64,000 nucleotides of DNA. Source: Sphingomonas sp. UBA978 (GTDB taxonomy: Bacteria > Pseudomonadota > Alphaproteobacteria > Sphingomonadales > Sphingomonadaceae). The DNA lies in NCBI RefSeq assembly GCF_002292295.1, contig NZ_DBBS01000014.1, forward strand, positions 188,105-252,104, in the 5' to 3' direction. A model generated the notes under the pieces. The model had not been told where the DNA came from. It saw nothing but the letters and a program-made list of their open reading frames with translations, and searched no databases. The position numbers and the translations under genes were made by a program. Position 1 is the first letter of the stretch, and each line of letters begins with the position of its first letter. Of the stretch, positions 20,010 through 30,824 are shown piece by piece.

Positions 20010-21404
20010 ATGAGTCTGTTTCGCCGCAAGACGATCGTGGCGCAGCCGCCGGGGCAGCAGCTGGCGCGGACATTGGGGTGGCCGCATCTGGTGGCGCTGG
20101 GGGTCGGCGCGATCGTCGGCACCGGCATCCTGACGCTGATCGGTGTCGGTGCGGACCGCGCCGGGCCGGCGGTGATCCTGTCCTTCGTCGTCGCGGGCGC
20201 GATCTGCGCCTGCGCCGCGCTCTGCTATGCCGAGATGGCGACGATGATCCCGGCGTCGGGATCGGCCTATACCTACAGCTATGCGGTGCTCGGCGAGGTG
20301 ATCGCCTGGGTGGTCGGGTGGAGCCTGATCCTCGAATATTCGCTGGTGGTGTCGACCGTCGCGGTCGGCTGGTCGGGCTATGCGGTCGGGTTCCTCAAGG
20401 GGCTGGGCGTGGTCGTGCCGAATGCGCTGGCGAACGGGCCGGGGCTGGGCGGCGTCGTCAACGTGCCGGCGGTGGCGATCATCGGCGTGGTCGCGGGCCT
20501 GCTGATGCTCGGCACCCGCGAGAGCGCGCGGATCAACACCGCGCTGGTGGTGCTCAAGATCGTGACGCTGGCGCTGTTCGTCGGCGTCGCGCTGCCCCAT
20601 TTCGATCCGGCCAACCTCCACCCCTTCACGCCCTACGGCTATGGCAGCCCGACCGGCGAGGGCGGCGTGAAGTATGGCGTGATGGGCGCCGCAGCGATCA
20701 TCTTCTTCGCCTTCTACGGCTTCGACGCCATCTCCACCGCGGCGGAGGAGGCGAAGAATCCGGAGCGCGATCTGGCGATCGGGATCGTCGGGTCGATGCT
20801 GGCGTGTACCGCCATCTACATGATCGTCGCGGCGACCGCGGTGGGGGCGGTGAGCTACACCCGTTTCGGCGACAGTCCGGAGCCGCTGGCGCTGATCCTG
20901 CGCGAATTGAATCAGCCCGGCGTCGCGACGATCGTCGCCGCCGCGGCCGCCATCGCATTGCCGACGGTGCTGCTCGCGTTCCTGTATGGGCAAAGCCGCA
21001 TTTTCCTCGTCATGGCGCGCGACGGCTTCCTGCCGACCAGCCTCGCTAAGGTCAGCAAACGCGGGACGCCCGCGCGGATCACGCTGATGACCGCGATCTT
21101 CGTCGCCGTCATCGCCGGGCTGGCACCGCTCGACGTCATCGCCAGCCTCGCCAATGCCGGCACCTTGTGCGCGTTCGTCGCGGTGGCGGCCTGCGTGCTG
21201 GTGCTACGCCGACGCGATCCGGACGCGCGGCGGCCGTTCCGCACGCCCCTCGCCTGGGTGGTCGCGCCGCTCGCGATCGCCGGCTGCCTCTATCTGTTCA
21301 CCAGCCTGCAGGTGGTGACGCAGGTCGCCTTCGTCGGCTGGAACGCCTTCGGCCTGCTCGTCTACTTCCTCTACGCGCGGGGCCGGGCCGAGGTCGCCCG
21401 CTGA
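20010..21404 (+). CDS. APC-superfamily amino-acid permease
   Basis: The 464-residue inner-membrane protein has about 12 hydrophobic helices. The first helix carries GVGAIVGTGILTLIG, a hallmark of the APC amino-acid/polyamine/organocation family, here closest to cationic amino-acid (CAT/YfnA-like) carriers. Further support comes from FYGFDAISTAAEEAKNPERD and YGQSRIFLVMARDGFLP. The ATG at 20010 has AGGGG about eight bases upstream. Its stop overlaps the start of mtnP (TGATG), implying joint expression, possibly salvage of methionine-related compounds. Confidence 0.92.
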   Translation: MSLFRRKTIVAQPPGQQLARTLGWPHLVALGVGAIVGTGILTLIGVGADRAGPAVILSFVVAGAICACAALCYAEMATMIPASGSAYTYSYAVLGEVIAWVVGWSLILEYSLVVSTVAVGWSGYAVGFLKGLGVVVPNALANGPGLGGVVNVPAVAIIGVVAGLLMLGTRESARINTALVVLKIVTLALFVGVALPHFDPANLHPFTPYGYGSPTGEGGVKYGVMGAAAIIFFAFYGFDAISTAAEEAKNPERDLAIGIVGSMLACTAIYMIVAATAVGAVSYTRFGDSPEPLALILRELNQPGVATIVAAAAAIALPTVLLAFLYGQSRIFLVMARDGFLPTSLAKVSKRGTPARITLMTAIFVAVIAGLAPLDVIASLANAGTLCAFVAVAACVLVLRRRDPDARRPFRTPLAWVVAPLAIAGCLYLFTSLQVVTQVAFVGWNAFGLLVYFLYARGRAEVAR

Positions 21405-22258
21405 TGCCCGGCTGGCATATCGGGATCATCGGCGGCTCGGGGCTCTATGACGTCGAGGGGATCGAGGACGGCCGCTGGGTCGATGTAGAGAGCCCGTGGG
21501 GCCGGCCGTCCGATGCGATCTTCACCGGGCGGGTCGGTCCGGTCGCGGTGTCCTTCCTGCCGCGGCACGGCCGTGGGCACCGGATCAGCCCGGACCAGCT
21601 CGACGCACGCGCCAACATCGATTGCCTCAAGCGGCTTGGCGTCACCGACGTGCTGGCGGTGTCGTCGGTGGGATCGCTGGTCGAGGAACGGCCGCCGGGC
21701 AGCTTCACGATCGTCGACCAGTTCATCGACCGGACGAAGGGGCGGCCGTCGAGCTTCTACGGCACCGGGCTGGTTGCGCATGTTTCGATGGCCGATCCGG
21801 TCTGCCCACGGCTGAGCGCGCTGGTCGCCGATGCGGCGGGCGAGGTCGACCGTGGCGGCACCTATTTGGCGATGGAGGGGCCGCAATTCTCGATGCGCGC
21901 GGAAAGCCTGCTCTATCGGCAATGGGGGTGCCACGTCATCGGCATGACCGCGATGCCGGAGGCGAAACTGGCGCGGGAGGCGGAGCTGCCTTACGCGCTG
22001 GTGGGGATGGTCACCGACTATGACTGCTGGCGCGAGGGCGAGGCGGGGGTGGACGTGACACAGGTGATCGCCCAGCTTTCCGCCAATGCGGCCAAGGCGC
22101 GGGCGATGGTGGTGCGGTTGCTGCGCAGCCTGCCGGCGGAGCGTGCTGCGTCGCCGATCGATACCTGCCTGGATGCAGCGATCATCACCGCGAAGGGCGC
22201 GCGCGATCCCGCGCTGGTCGCGAAGCTGGATGCGGTGGCGGGGCGGGCGCTCGGTTAG
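21404..22258 (+). CDS. mtnP: S-methyl-5'-thioadenosine phosphorylase
   Basis: The 284-residue enzyme cleaves methylthioadenosine with phosphate to adenine and methylthioribose-1-phosphate in methionine salvage. Signatures are IGIIGGSGLYDVEG, PRHGRGHRISPDQLDARANI (phosphate binding), YLAMEGPQFSMRAES and GMTAMPEAKLAREAEL. The related purine nucleoside phosphorylases share most of these, so MTA specificity is likely but not proven. The start overlaps the permease stop by one base. The 3' end overlaps the convergent DUF2141 gene by four bases. Confidence 0.92.
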   Translation: MPGWHIGIIGGSGLYDVEGIEDGRWVDVESPWGRPSDAIFTGRVGPVAVSFLPRHGRGHRISPDQLDARANIDCLKRLGVTDVLAVSSVGSLVEERPPGSFTIVDQFIDRTKGRPSSFYGTGLVAHVSMADPVCPRLSALVADAAGEVDRGGTYLAMEGPQFSMRAESLLYRQWGCHVIGMTAMPEAKLAREAELPYALVGMVTDYDCWREGEAGVDVTQVIAQLSANAAKARAMVVRLLRSLPAERAASPIDTCLDAAIITAKGARDPALVAKLDAVAGRALG

Positions 22259-22731
22259 CGTTCCGGCCCGACGCTCAGACCGTGGCGGTAGTTCATCGTT
22301 ACCGCGACGCGGCTGGTGCCCGCGCCTAATGGAATCGCGACCTGTGCGAAGGCGGGCTTGAGGCGCAGGATCGATAATTTGGGGTCGCGGGAGAAGGCGC
22401 CGCCGTCGCCGCTGTCGGACTTGCCGTTGGCATTGGCGTCGTGGCGGACCGCGATGCCGTAGGTGCCCGGATGCGGTACGGGGATGCAGACCTCGACCGA
22501 ACGGCGACCGCCGGCCGGCGCCTCCACGCGGGCGAGCCAGCGCCCTTTTTCGAGGAACCCGGCCTCGTCGTACAACTGGACGCGGACGCCGCCGGTGCTG
22601 GCGCGCAGGCCGCGGATGTCGACGATCAGGCGGTGCGTGGTCGTCGCGGTGCAGCCGGCGGTGTTGCCCTCCGCCGCGGCCGGGGCTGCGGCGAGCGTCA
22701 GGATCGCGAGGGGGAAAGCGTAACGGATCAT
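22255..22731 (-). CDS. Secreted DUF2141-domain protein
   Basis: The 158-residue exported protein has a signal peptide (MIRYAFPLAILTLAAAPAAA). The remaining domain has the DUF2141 pattern: VDIRGLRASTGGVRVQLYD, a central VPHPGTYGIAVRHDANANGK and FSRDPKLSIL. The function of the family is unknown. The DANANGKSD segment resembles a calcium-binding loop. The gene is convergent with mtnP and the coding regions overlap by four bases. Confidence 0.85.
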   Translation of the reverse strand: MIRYAFPLAILTLAAAPAAAEGNTAGCTATTTHRLIVDIRGLRASTGGVRVQLYDEAGFLEKGRWLARVEAPAGGRRSVEVCIPVPHPGTYGIAVRHDANANGKSDSGDGGAFSRDPKLSILRLKPAFAQVAIPLGAGTSRVAVTMNYRHGLSVGPER

Positions 22732-23098
22732 GGCATCGATATCACGCCGGGATGTGGCCGGGGTATGTCGAAGGGGTGGCGTCGATGGGGTTGCGCGGCC
22801 GGCAACTTGGGCAACATGAACACCTTTGCGGAAACGATTTTATTCCATCGTTTCTATTCTGGCGACGATGAGACAGAGCCGGTTGGTCGACGGACGCGAT
22901 AGCGGCTTGGCGCTGTGTATGGCAGGCCGGGTCAATTTCTGGAGGATTTGCAGGGGGTTGGTCTGGTGGGCGACCAACATCGGGGGCGGGATCGGCGATC
23001 CGGTCGCTTCCGCCGCGTCGGTGTCGCGCCTGCCCTCACCCTTCGCCGCCTTCGGCGTCTTTTCCCTCTCCCGATGGGAGAGGGAAGGCACGGCAACG
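22732..23098. other. Intergenic stretch with hairpins, no gene
   Basis: No frame in this stretch looks coding. The part next to acnA holds a small hairpin (GCCGCCTTCGGCG near 23045) and a longer palindrome at 23062-23086 (TTCCCTCTCCC, GAT, GGGAGAGGGAA). The CCTCACCC...CTCTCCC wording recurs at 47021-47159, so this is one member of a dispersed repeat family. Confidence 0.6.
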
Positions 23099-23130
23099 AA
23101 AAGGGGAGGCGCCTTGCGGTGCCTCCCCCT
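23099..23130 (-). terminator. Rho-independent terminator of acnA
   Basis: Read on the minus strand, GGGGAGGCACC pairs with GGCGCCTCCCC around a GCAA loop and is followed by TTTT. It begins 25 bases after the acnA stop codon. Confidence 0.85.
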
Positions 23131-23154
23131 GTCGTTCGTCCGAGACGCCGTCGC

Positions 23155-25839
<2,685 letters not shown>

Positions 25840-26054
25840 TATAGTCCCTTCAATTTGGCCCAGGGCGCTCGGGGAGGCGGCCTGAGGGCCGCGCGGGCGC
25901 GCGAGAGCGCTTCAGCGAAAGCGTATGTCGCTGGCGCCTTAGCAAGGGGTGTCCGGCGGGGGAAGCGCATATGCTGCGGTCGCGTACGATGCCGTCGCCC
26001 GGAAACGGGACGACACAAATCCGCGTCGGAACATGCGTATCGGCGGCCTGCGCG

Positions 26055-26729
26055 TCAGAGGATCGCCTGCCCCGTCGCCAGCGTCTTGCCGCGGGTGATG
26101 ATGACGCGGTCGCCCAGCTTCGCCTCGGCGAACAGCAGCCGGGCGAAGGCGGTGGGCACGCCGATGCAGCCGTGCGTCGCATAGCCCCACGCGACCTCCG
26201 TGCCGTGGACCGAGACGCCGTCGTCGGTCAGCCGCAGCGTATAGGGCATCGGCGCGCCATAGATGCTGGAGACGTGGCGCGCGTCCTTCATCGTGATCGG
26301 GAAGGTGCCGAGCGGCGTCGGCTTGTCGTCGGTGCCGTAGAGGATCGCCGCCGCGCCGATCTCATAACCGCCGCGGAACACCGAGAGCACCTGCGCGGCG
26401 AGATCGACGGTGATGACCACCGGGCCGTCGGGGATGCCCTTCGTATCCCAGGCATAGTCGCCGAACTTGATCGGGCCGATGTCGAGCACGCGCTTGACCG
26501 CCAGCGGTTCGGGCACGGGGGTGGGCGACGGTGCGGGCGCGGCGGGGGCGACGGGCGCGGCAGGCGCAATGCGCGCAACGGCGGGCGCGATCCGCGGCGG
26601 GACGGTCGAGGGGCGTGCGGCGGGTGCGGGGGTGGGGCGACGCGCGGCGACGGTCGCCACGCCGGCGATGGCGAGCGCGGTCGTGGCGAGGATCAGCTTG
26701 GCCGCGAGGGCCCGACGACGTGCGGCCAA
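26055..26729 (-). CDS. L,D-transpeptidase (YkuD domain)
   Basis: The 224-residue envelope protein has an N-terminal membrane/signal segment (LILATTALAIAGVATVAA). A proline/alanine-rich spacer of about 45 residues follows, then a YkuD domain. The catalytic motif is HGTEVAWGYATHGCIGVP, with the cysteine at about residue 188. Enzymes of this type form 3-3 peptidoglycan cross-links or attach proteins to the wall. The stretch between it and acnA (25840-26054) has no apparent gene. Confidence 0.92.
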   Translation of the reverse strand: MAARRRALAAKLILATTALAIAGVATVAARRPTPAPAARPSTVPPRIAPAVARIAPAAPVAPAAPAPSPTPVPEPLAVKRVLDIGPIKFGDYAWDTKGIPDGPVVITVDLAAQVLSVFRGGYEIGAAAILYGTDDKPTPLGTFPITMKDARHVSSIYGAPMPYTLRLTDDGVSVHGTEVAWGYATHGCIGVPTAFARLLFAEAKLGDRVIITRGKTLATGQAIL

Positions 26730-26887
26730 GGAATGCTCCGGGAACTGGCGAACCGCGATGATGCGCCCAAATCGCCGCGCAGGCCAGCCGCCGGATCGCG
26801 CCGTCCCGGCACGGGACAGGCGGGGGCGGCGTCAACCAACCCGTGCTGCGCTGGCGCCGCCGCGGCGGGGCGAATAGCATCGCGGGG

Positions 26888-27493
26888 ATGGCGAAGCTGA
26901 AGGTCTATCGCACCCCGATCGGGTTTCATGACGCCTATGTCGCGGCGACCAGCCAGAAGGCGGCGTTGGCGGCATGGGGCAGCGCGCGCGACCTGTTCGC
27001 GCGCGGCATCGCGGAGGTGGTGACCGACCCGGCGCTGACCGCCGCGCCGCTCGCCGAGCCGGGGACGGTGGTCAGGCGCTCGCGCGGGAGCGCCGCCGAA
27101 CAGATGGCGGCGTTGCCGTCGGCGCCGGCACGGACGCCGCGGGCGGCGCCGGTGGAGGACGCGGCGGCGCCGGCGGCGTCGAAGCCCAAGGCGAAGTCCA
27201 AGCCCGAACCGAAACCCAAGCCCAAGCCCAAGCCCAAGCCCAAACCCAAACCGGTGCCCAGACCGGATCGTTCGGCGCTGGCGGATGCCGAGCAGGCGGT
27301 GGCCGAGGCCGCGGCGCGGCAGCGCGGCGAAGAGCGGGCGTTGCGGGCCGAGGAAGCGGCGCTGGCGAAACGCCGTCGCGCGCTGGAGCGGGAGCATCGG
27401 GACGAATCGGAACGGCTGGCGGCGGCGCGGCAGCGCGCGGCGGACGCCTATGCGCGGGCGCTGCGGCGCTGGGAGGGCGACCGGCAGGGATGA
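26888..27493 (+). CDS. TolA-like low-complexity protein of unknown function
   Basis: Starting at ATG 26888 gives 201 residues. The N-terminal segment, MAKLKVYRTPIGFHDAYVAA, looks like a small folded domain of 60-70 residues. A run of K-P repeats (about residues 100-125) and then a long alanine/arginine/glutamate-rich helix follow, resembling the TolA domain II style. There is no obvious membrane anchor, so a true TolA role is doubtful. The K-P tract is encoded by a short DNA tandem repeat at about 27190-27255. Confidence 0.75.
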   Translation: MAKLKVYRTPIGFHDAYVAATSQKAALAAWGSARDLFARGIAEVVTDPALTAAPLAEPGTVVRRSRGSAAEQMAALPSAPARTPRAAPVEDAAAPAASKPKAKSKPEPKPKPKPKPKPKPKPVPRPDRSALADAEQAVAEAAARQRGEERALRAEEAALAKRRRALEREHRDESERLAAARQRAADAYARALRRWEGDRQG

Positions 27494-27539
27494 GGGGGCG
27501 GGAGCAAGGCGATGTCAGCGCCCAAGTCGTTGACGATAC

Positions 27540-27565
27540 GGAACAATGGCGGTCCGCCTGGGGTT
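27540..27565 (+). promoter_or_regulatory. Weak EcfG-like promoter upstream of a small membrane protein gene
   Basis: GGAAC at 27540-27544 is followed, after 17 bases, by GGTT at 27562-27565. The EcfG consensus is GGAAC-N16/17-CGTT, so the -35 part matches fully and the -10 part misses one base. It would start transcription about 20 bases before the ATG at 27592. This is a possible but weak site. Confidence 0.3.
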
Positions 27566-27591
27566 GGATGGCGCTGAAAGGATCCTGTCAC

Positions 27592-27879
27592 ATGTCCCAT
27601 ATTCCCAGTTCCGCGATGAAGCACGCCGGCCCCGTCCATCACCACGAGCATGACGCGCCGCCGCCGCCGCACATGGAGGGCGGACACAAGGAAGAGGCCG
27701 GGATCGGCACCGGAGCGTGGATCGCGATCGGCGGCACGCTGCTGGCGGGGGCAGCGGCGGCGATCGCGGTGCCGCTGCTGCGCGCCCGGGCGACGCCGAC
27801 GCCGACGCGTCGGGGCAAGAAGGCGACCCCGGCCAAGGCCGCGTCCAAAAGCAAGGCGCGCAAGACCAGCGACGCCTGA
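27592..27879 (+). CDS. Small His-rich single-pass membrane protein of unknown function
   Basis: The 95-residue product starts at ATG 27592 after AAGGAT. The N-terminal 35 residues are rich in histidine and proline (HAGPVHHHEHDAPPPPHMEG), which could bind metal. One transmembrane helix follows (WIAIGGTLLAGAAAAIAVPLL), then a basic lysine/threonine/proline tail typical of a cytoplasmic or DNA-contacting end. I recognise no family. It precedes the membrane-tethered regulator gene by about 230 bases. Confidence 0.65.
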   Translation: MSHIPSSAMKHAGPVHHHEHDAPPPPHMEGGHKEEAGIGTGAWIAIGGTLLAGAAAAIAVPLLRARATPTPTRRGKKATPAKAASKSKARKTSDA

Positions 27880-28113
27880 GCCCGGTTCCCGTCGCGGCGA
27901 TTGGCCCGAACTGGCGGTTTTCGTAGCGGCGCGGTCGATCCGTGCTACACGATACCGGCAGCAACGGGCGGATGGCCAGCGACGGGTGATTGGAGACTAT
28001 CTGCCGAAACGACACCGGTGGCGGTACGCCGGTCGCTGCACGCCACTACCCGCCGCGGCATCGCGGATGCGGCCGCGCTTGCATCGCCGCGCCCCAGGCG
28101 GGACAGCGGTCGC

Positions 28114-28686
28114 GTGACCGACCCCCGCCGATTCGACCGACTGACCCGCCGCCATCGCGAATGCCTGCGCGGCGTGCGCGAACTCAAGGGGTCGAAGGAG
28201 ATCGCCGACGCGCTCGGCATCGAGAAAACCACCGTCGACAAGTATCTGACCGAGGCCGTCAAGGTGCTCGGCGCACGCAATCGCCGCGAGGCGGCGCTGC
28301 TGCTGGCCGGACACGAGGGGCAGGCGGATGCGGCAAGTCGTTCTGAAGAAACGGAAATCCTGCCGGACGACACCCCCCATAAAATAGGGGGTGATTCTAC
28401 ACGGCTATCCGGTCCGCCCGCCGTCCTGCCATCCGCTGCCTCGCCGGACGAGATGATCGTCGGGGCACCGGGGGATCCCGGGGACGCGCCTTTCAGGCCG
28501 CGCTCCCCGGGACCATCGCTGCCCTTCCGGCGGAAAGGACAGAGGGACAACGACCTGACGGTCGGTGACCGGCTGATCTGGATACAGGCCATCGTCCTGG
28601 GCATATCGATTGCCTTCGGGATGCTGATGACCGGCCTCCAGGTGCTGACCGGCCTGATCGAAACCGTCGCCCAACGCCTTTCCTGA
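28114..28686 (+). CDS. LuxR/GerE-type HTH regulator with C-terminal membrane anchor
   Basis: From the GTG at 28114 this is a 190-residue protein. Residues 5-65 form a GerE-like helix-turn-helix (RHRECLRGVRELKGSKEIAD, then ALGIEKTTVDKYLTEAVKVL). A disordered acidic/proline-rich linker of about 80 residues follows, and one hydrophobic helix near the C-terminus (WIQAIVLGISIAFGMLMTGL). There is no receiver or ligand domain, so it appears to be a DNA-binding domain tethered to the inner membrane. The start is uncertain; an upstream start at 27901 would add a poorly structured region. It is followed 37 bases later by a 116-residue protein gene. Confidence 0.75.
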   Translation: MTDPRRFDRLTRRHRECLRGVRELKGSKEIADALGIEKTTVDKYLTEAVKVLGARNRREAALLLAGHEGQADAASRSEETEILPDDTPHKIGGDSTRLSGPPAVLPSAASPDEMIVGAPGDPGDAPFRPRSPGPSLPFRRKGQRDNDLTVGDRLIWIQAIVLGISIAFGMLMTGLQVLTGLIETVAQRLS

Positions 28687-28723
28687 CTCCAGCGCGAGCA
28701 CCCCTCAGGGTGGAAAGGTGGCC

Positions 28724-29074
28724 ATGTCCTACGCAAATACCCAGGTCGCGGCGGAAGCCGTGGCGCAGCTGCTGTGGCAGCTCGAGACGCAGCTCGACGA
28801 AGCCTTCGCCACCGGTGGCGAGTTGCTCGCCGCGCTGCCCCGTGCGCGTGCCGCCGCCCATCTGCCGGCGATCGCCGGGCAGCAGGCCTTCGAAGTTCTC
28901 GGCCAGGCGATCATGGCGATCGGTGCGGCGCGCGGTCATACCGTCGCCGGCCACCGCGTCATCGAGAAGCTGGGCCGCCAGATCGGGTTCGAGACGAGTT
29001 TCGGCGATGAACAGCCGAAGCCCGATTTCGCCCCGACAGGCGCCGACGTCAGTCATCTGCGCGTCGCTGCCTAG
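28724..29074 (+). CDS. Conserved-looking helical protein of unknown function
   Basis: The 116-residue protein has GGAAAGG about eight bases before the ATG. It is mainly alpha-helical (VAQLLWQLETQLDEAF, then GGELLAALPRARAAAHLPAI and QQAFEVLGQAIMAIGAAR), without cysteines, signal or membrane segments. The composition suggests a small soluble helical bundle. Its close spacing after the tethered regulator suggests a shared operon and perhaps a partner role. I recognise no family. Confidence 0.75.
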   Translation: MSYANTQVAAEAVAQLLWQLETQLDEAFATGGELLAALPRARAAAHLPAIAGQQAFEVLGQAIMAIGAARGHTVAGHRVIEKLGRQIGFETSFGDEQPKPDFAPTGADVSHLRVAA

Positions 29075-29119
29075 GTGTCATGGCTTGGCCTCCAGACTGC
29101 TCCTTTGGCTGGCCAGGCC

Positions 29120-29587
29120 ATGACCCACGTCGTCCTGTTCAACGTCATGCTGTTCGGGGCGTGCGCCTATGCCTTCGTGGCGGGCGGCGCGCCCGAACGC
29201 TGGACCGCGCTGGTGTTCGCCGCCGGCGCGCTGGCGACGTTCCTGATCCCGTACCAGCGGCACGTCAGCTATCATTCGGTCCATGTCATGATCCTGGGCG
29301 TCGACATGATCGTGCTGGCGGCGCTGGTCGGCATCGCGCTCCGGGCGAACCGCTTCTGGCCATTGTACGTCAGCTCGCTGCACGTCATCACGATCGCGAT
29401 CCACGGCGTGAAGGCGTTCCAGCCGACGCTGGTGCCGTGGATGTACGCGGGGGCGAGCGGCAAGATCGCCTATCCGATGCTGATCCTGCTCGCGACCGGC
29501 GCCTGGCGCCACCGGCACCGACTGGCGCGCTTCGGCAGCGACCGCGACTGGTCGCCCCTGCGCAAACCGCATTGTGAACCCTCATGA
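29120..29587 (+). CDS. Polytopic membrane protein of unknown function
   Basis: From the ATG at 29120 the product has 155 residues with four or five hydrophobic segments (VLFNVMLFGACAYAFV; WTALVFAAGALATFLIPY; IVLAALVGIALRA; MLILLATGAW). Conserved-looking histidines occur in YQRHVSYHSVHVMIL and VSSLHVITIAIHGVK. A GTG at 29075 directly after the previous stop would add 15 residues. The C-terminus is basic and cytoplasmic. It overlaps the next gene by ATGA, so both are co-translated. Confidence 0.75.
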   Translation: MTHVVLFNVMLFGACAYAFVAGGAPERWTALVFAAGALATFLIPYQRHVSYHSVHVMILGVDMIVLAALVGIALRANRFWPLYVSSLHVITIAIHGVKAFQPTLVPWMYAGASGKIAYPMLILLATGAWRHRHRLARFGSDRDWSPLRKPHCEPS

Positions 29588-30057
29588 GTGCCGACATCCG
29601 GCTGCTGCGCTGGCCCGAGCGCGATCGCGAAGACTATGAACGCCTCGTCGCCGCGATCGAACGCGTGCGCAGCGTCGCGGCGCGCAGCCGCGGCGAGATC
29701 GTGGCGACCGTGCTGACCGGGCCCGAGGAGCCCGACGACGTCGAGCGGGCGCAGGCGCTGCTGACCCAGCGGCGCGCGCGCGACGCGGCGGCGGGGCCGC
29801 TCGCCGAGCTGTTCGGCGAACCCGGCTGGGACATCCTGCTGACGCTGTTCGTCGCGCTGGAGCAGGGGCGGACGATGCGGCCCGCCGCCATCGCCGGGGC
29901 GATCGCGATCCGGCCGGCGGTGCTCGGCCGCTGGCTCAAGGTGCTGGAGACGCGTGGCCTGATCTGGTCCGCCGAGGAGGCGGGGGAGGCGCCGGCGCCG
30001 GTATCGCTGACCAACGAGGGCATGGCGCTGGCGTTGCGCTGCATCGGCGGGGCCTGA
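29584..30057 (+). CDS. Winged-helix (MarR-like) regulatory protein
   Basis: The 157-residue protein has a helical N-terminal region (ERLVAAIERVRSVAARSR) and a C-terminal winged-helix-like segment. In that segment GWDILLTLFVALEQGR begins the domain, AIAGAIAIRPAVLGRWLKVL gives the recognition helix region, and LIWSAEEAGEAPAPVSLTNEG forms the wing. This is the usual arrangement of sphingomonad MarR-like proteins. The start overlaps the stop of the membrane protein gene (ATGA), so the membrane protein and this factor are expressed together. Confidence 0.75.
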   Translation: MSADIRLLRWPERDREDYERLVAAIERVRSVAARSRGEIVATVLTGPEEPDDVERAQALLTQRRARDAAAGPLAELFGEPGWDILLTLFVALEQGRTMRPAAIAGAIAIRPAVLGRWLKVLETRGLIWSAEEAGEAPAPVSLTNEGMALALRCIGGA

Positions 30058-30069
30058 CCCCCGCGCGGG

Positions 30070-30255
30070 TCAGCGATCGGTCAGGCGATCGGCCTCCTCG
30101 CGCATCATCTCCACGCCCTGGCAGACGTGCAGGCTGGCCACCGACAGGTCGAGGTCGTCGGCGAGGCGCATCAGCTCCTCGCCGAGCGCGACCGCGCGCA
30201 GCAGCAGCTCGGCGCGGATCCGGCGCGCGCCGGGGTCGGTGTCGGGCATCGTCAT
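30070..30255 (-). CDS. Small protein of unknown function
   Basis: The frame from the ATG at 30255 gives 61 residues; the next ATG at 30249 gives 59. The sequence is acidic and helical (RAELLLRAVALGEELMRLAD) and has one cysteine (LHVCQG). Third-position bias matches real genes, and its stop lies 12 bases from the convergent MarR-like gene. No clear ribosome-binding site is present, and I recognise no family. Confidence 0.55.
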   Translation of the reverse strand: MTMPDTDPGARRIRAELLLRAVALGEELMRLADDLDLSVASLHVCQGVEMMREEADRLTDR

Positions 30256-30415
30256 CGCGGCCGGTTGTAGTCGCGGCGGGGCGCGACGCAACGACTCGAT
30301 TCGGATCGGAGCGGCGGTGCCACGGCTGGGTGGAGCAAAGCGGGACACGGCACGTTGAGGGGGGAGATGCCGTGGCGAGGGTGACACCCGCGCCGGCACG
30401 GGTTGCAGGAGAGCG

Positions 30416-30820
30416 ATGATGGCAGACGGGCAGAACGGCGAGAACGGCAATGCGGGCGAGGCGATGCGCGATGCGGCCAATCGCGCGCGCGACGGCTTTG
30501 CCGAACATGTGATGGACCCCGCGCGCCGGGCCGGCGAGGCGATGCGCGCCTCCGGCCAGAAGGTCGCCGACGGCAGCGCGACGATCGGGTTGAAGATCAT
30601 CGAACAGGCCGAGCAGAATTCGCACCAGGCGTTCGAGGCGATGCGCGAGGCGGCGAAGGCGAAGGACCTGACCGACGTGATGCGCATCCAGGGCGAATTC
30701 CTGCGCCAGCAGGGCGAGCGGTCGATGACTCAGGCGCGCGAGATCGGCGAGCTCATCATGCAGTTCGGTCGCGATGCGGTGTCGCCGCTGCGGCCGGCCG
30801 GCGGCACCAAGCCCGACTAA
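30416..30820 (+). CDS. Phasin-family protein
   Basis: The 134-residue amphipathic helical protein has the phasin signature region, GLKIIEQAEQNSHQAFEAMR followed by AAKAKDLTDVMRIQGEFLRQ and REIGELIMQFGRDAVSPL. Phasins coat polyhydroxyalkanoate granules or associate with membranes. AGGAG lies four bases before this ATG and seven before the next codon, also ATG, so the start could be 30416 or 30419. No PHA synthesis genes are in the window. Confidence 0.87.
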   Translation: MMADGQNGENGNAGEAMRDAANRARDGFAEHVMDPARRAGEAMRASGQKVADGSATIGLKIIEQAEQNSHQAFEAMREAAKAKDLTDVMRIQGEFLRQQGERSMTQAREIGELIMQFGRDAVSPLRPAGGTKPD

Positions 30821-30824
30821 GCGG

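Noticed and set aside
27190..27255. Possible CRISPR-like array or satellite
   Set aside because: The repeats are six to nine bases long without spacers and encode a Lys-Pro tract within a gene.
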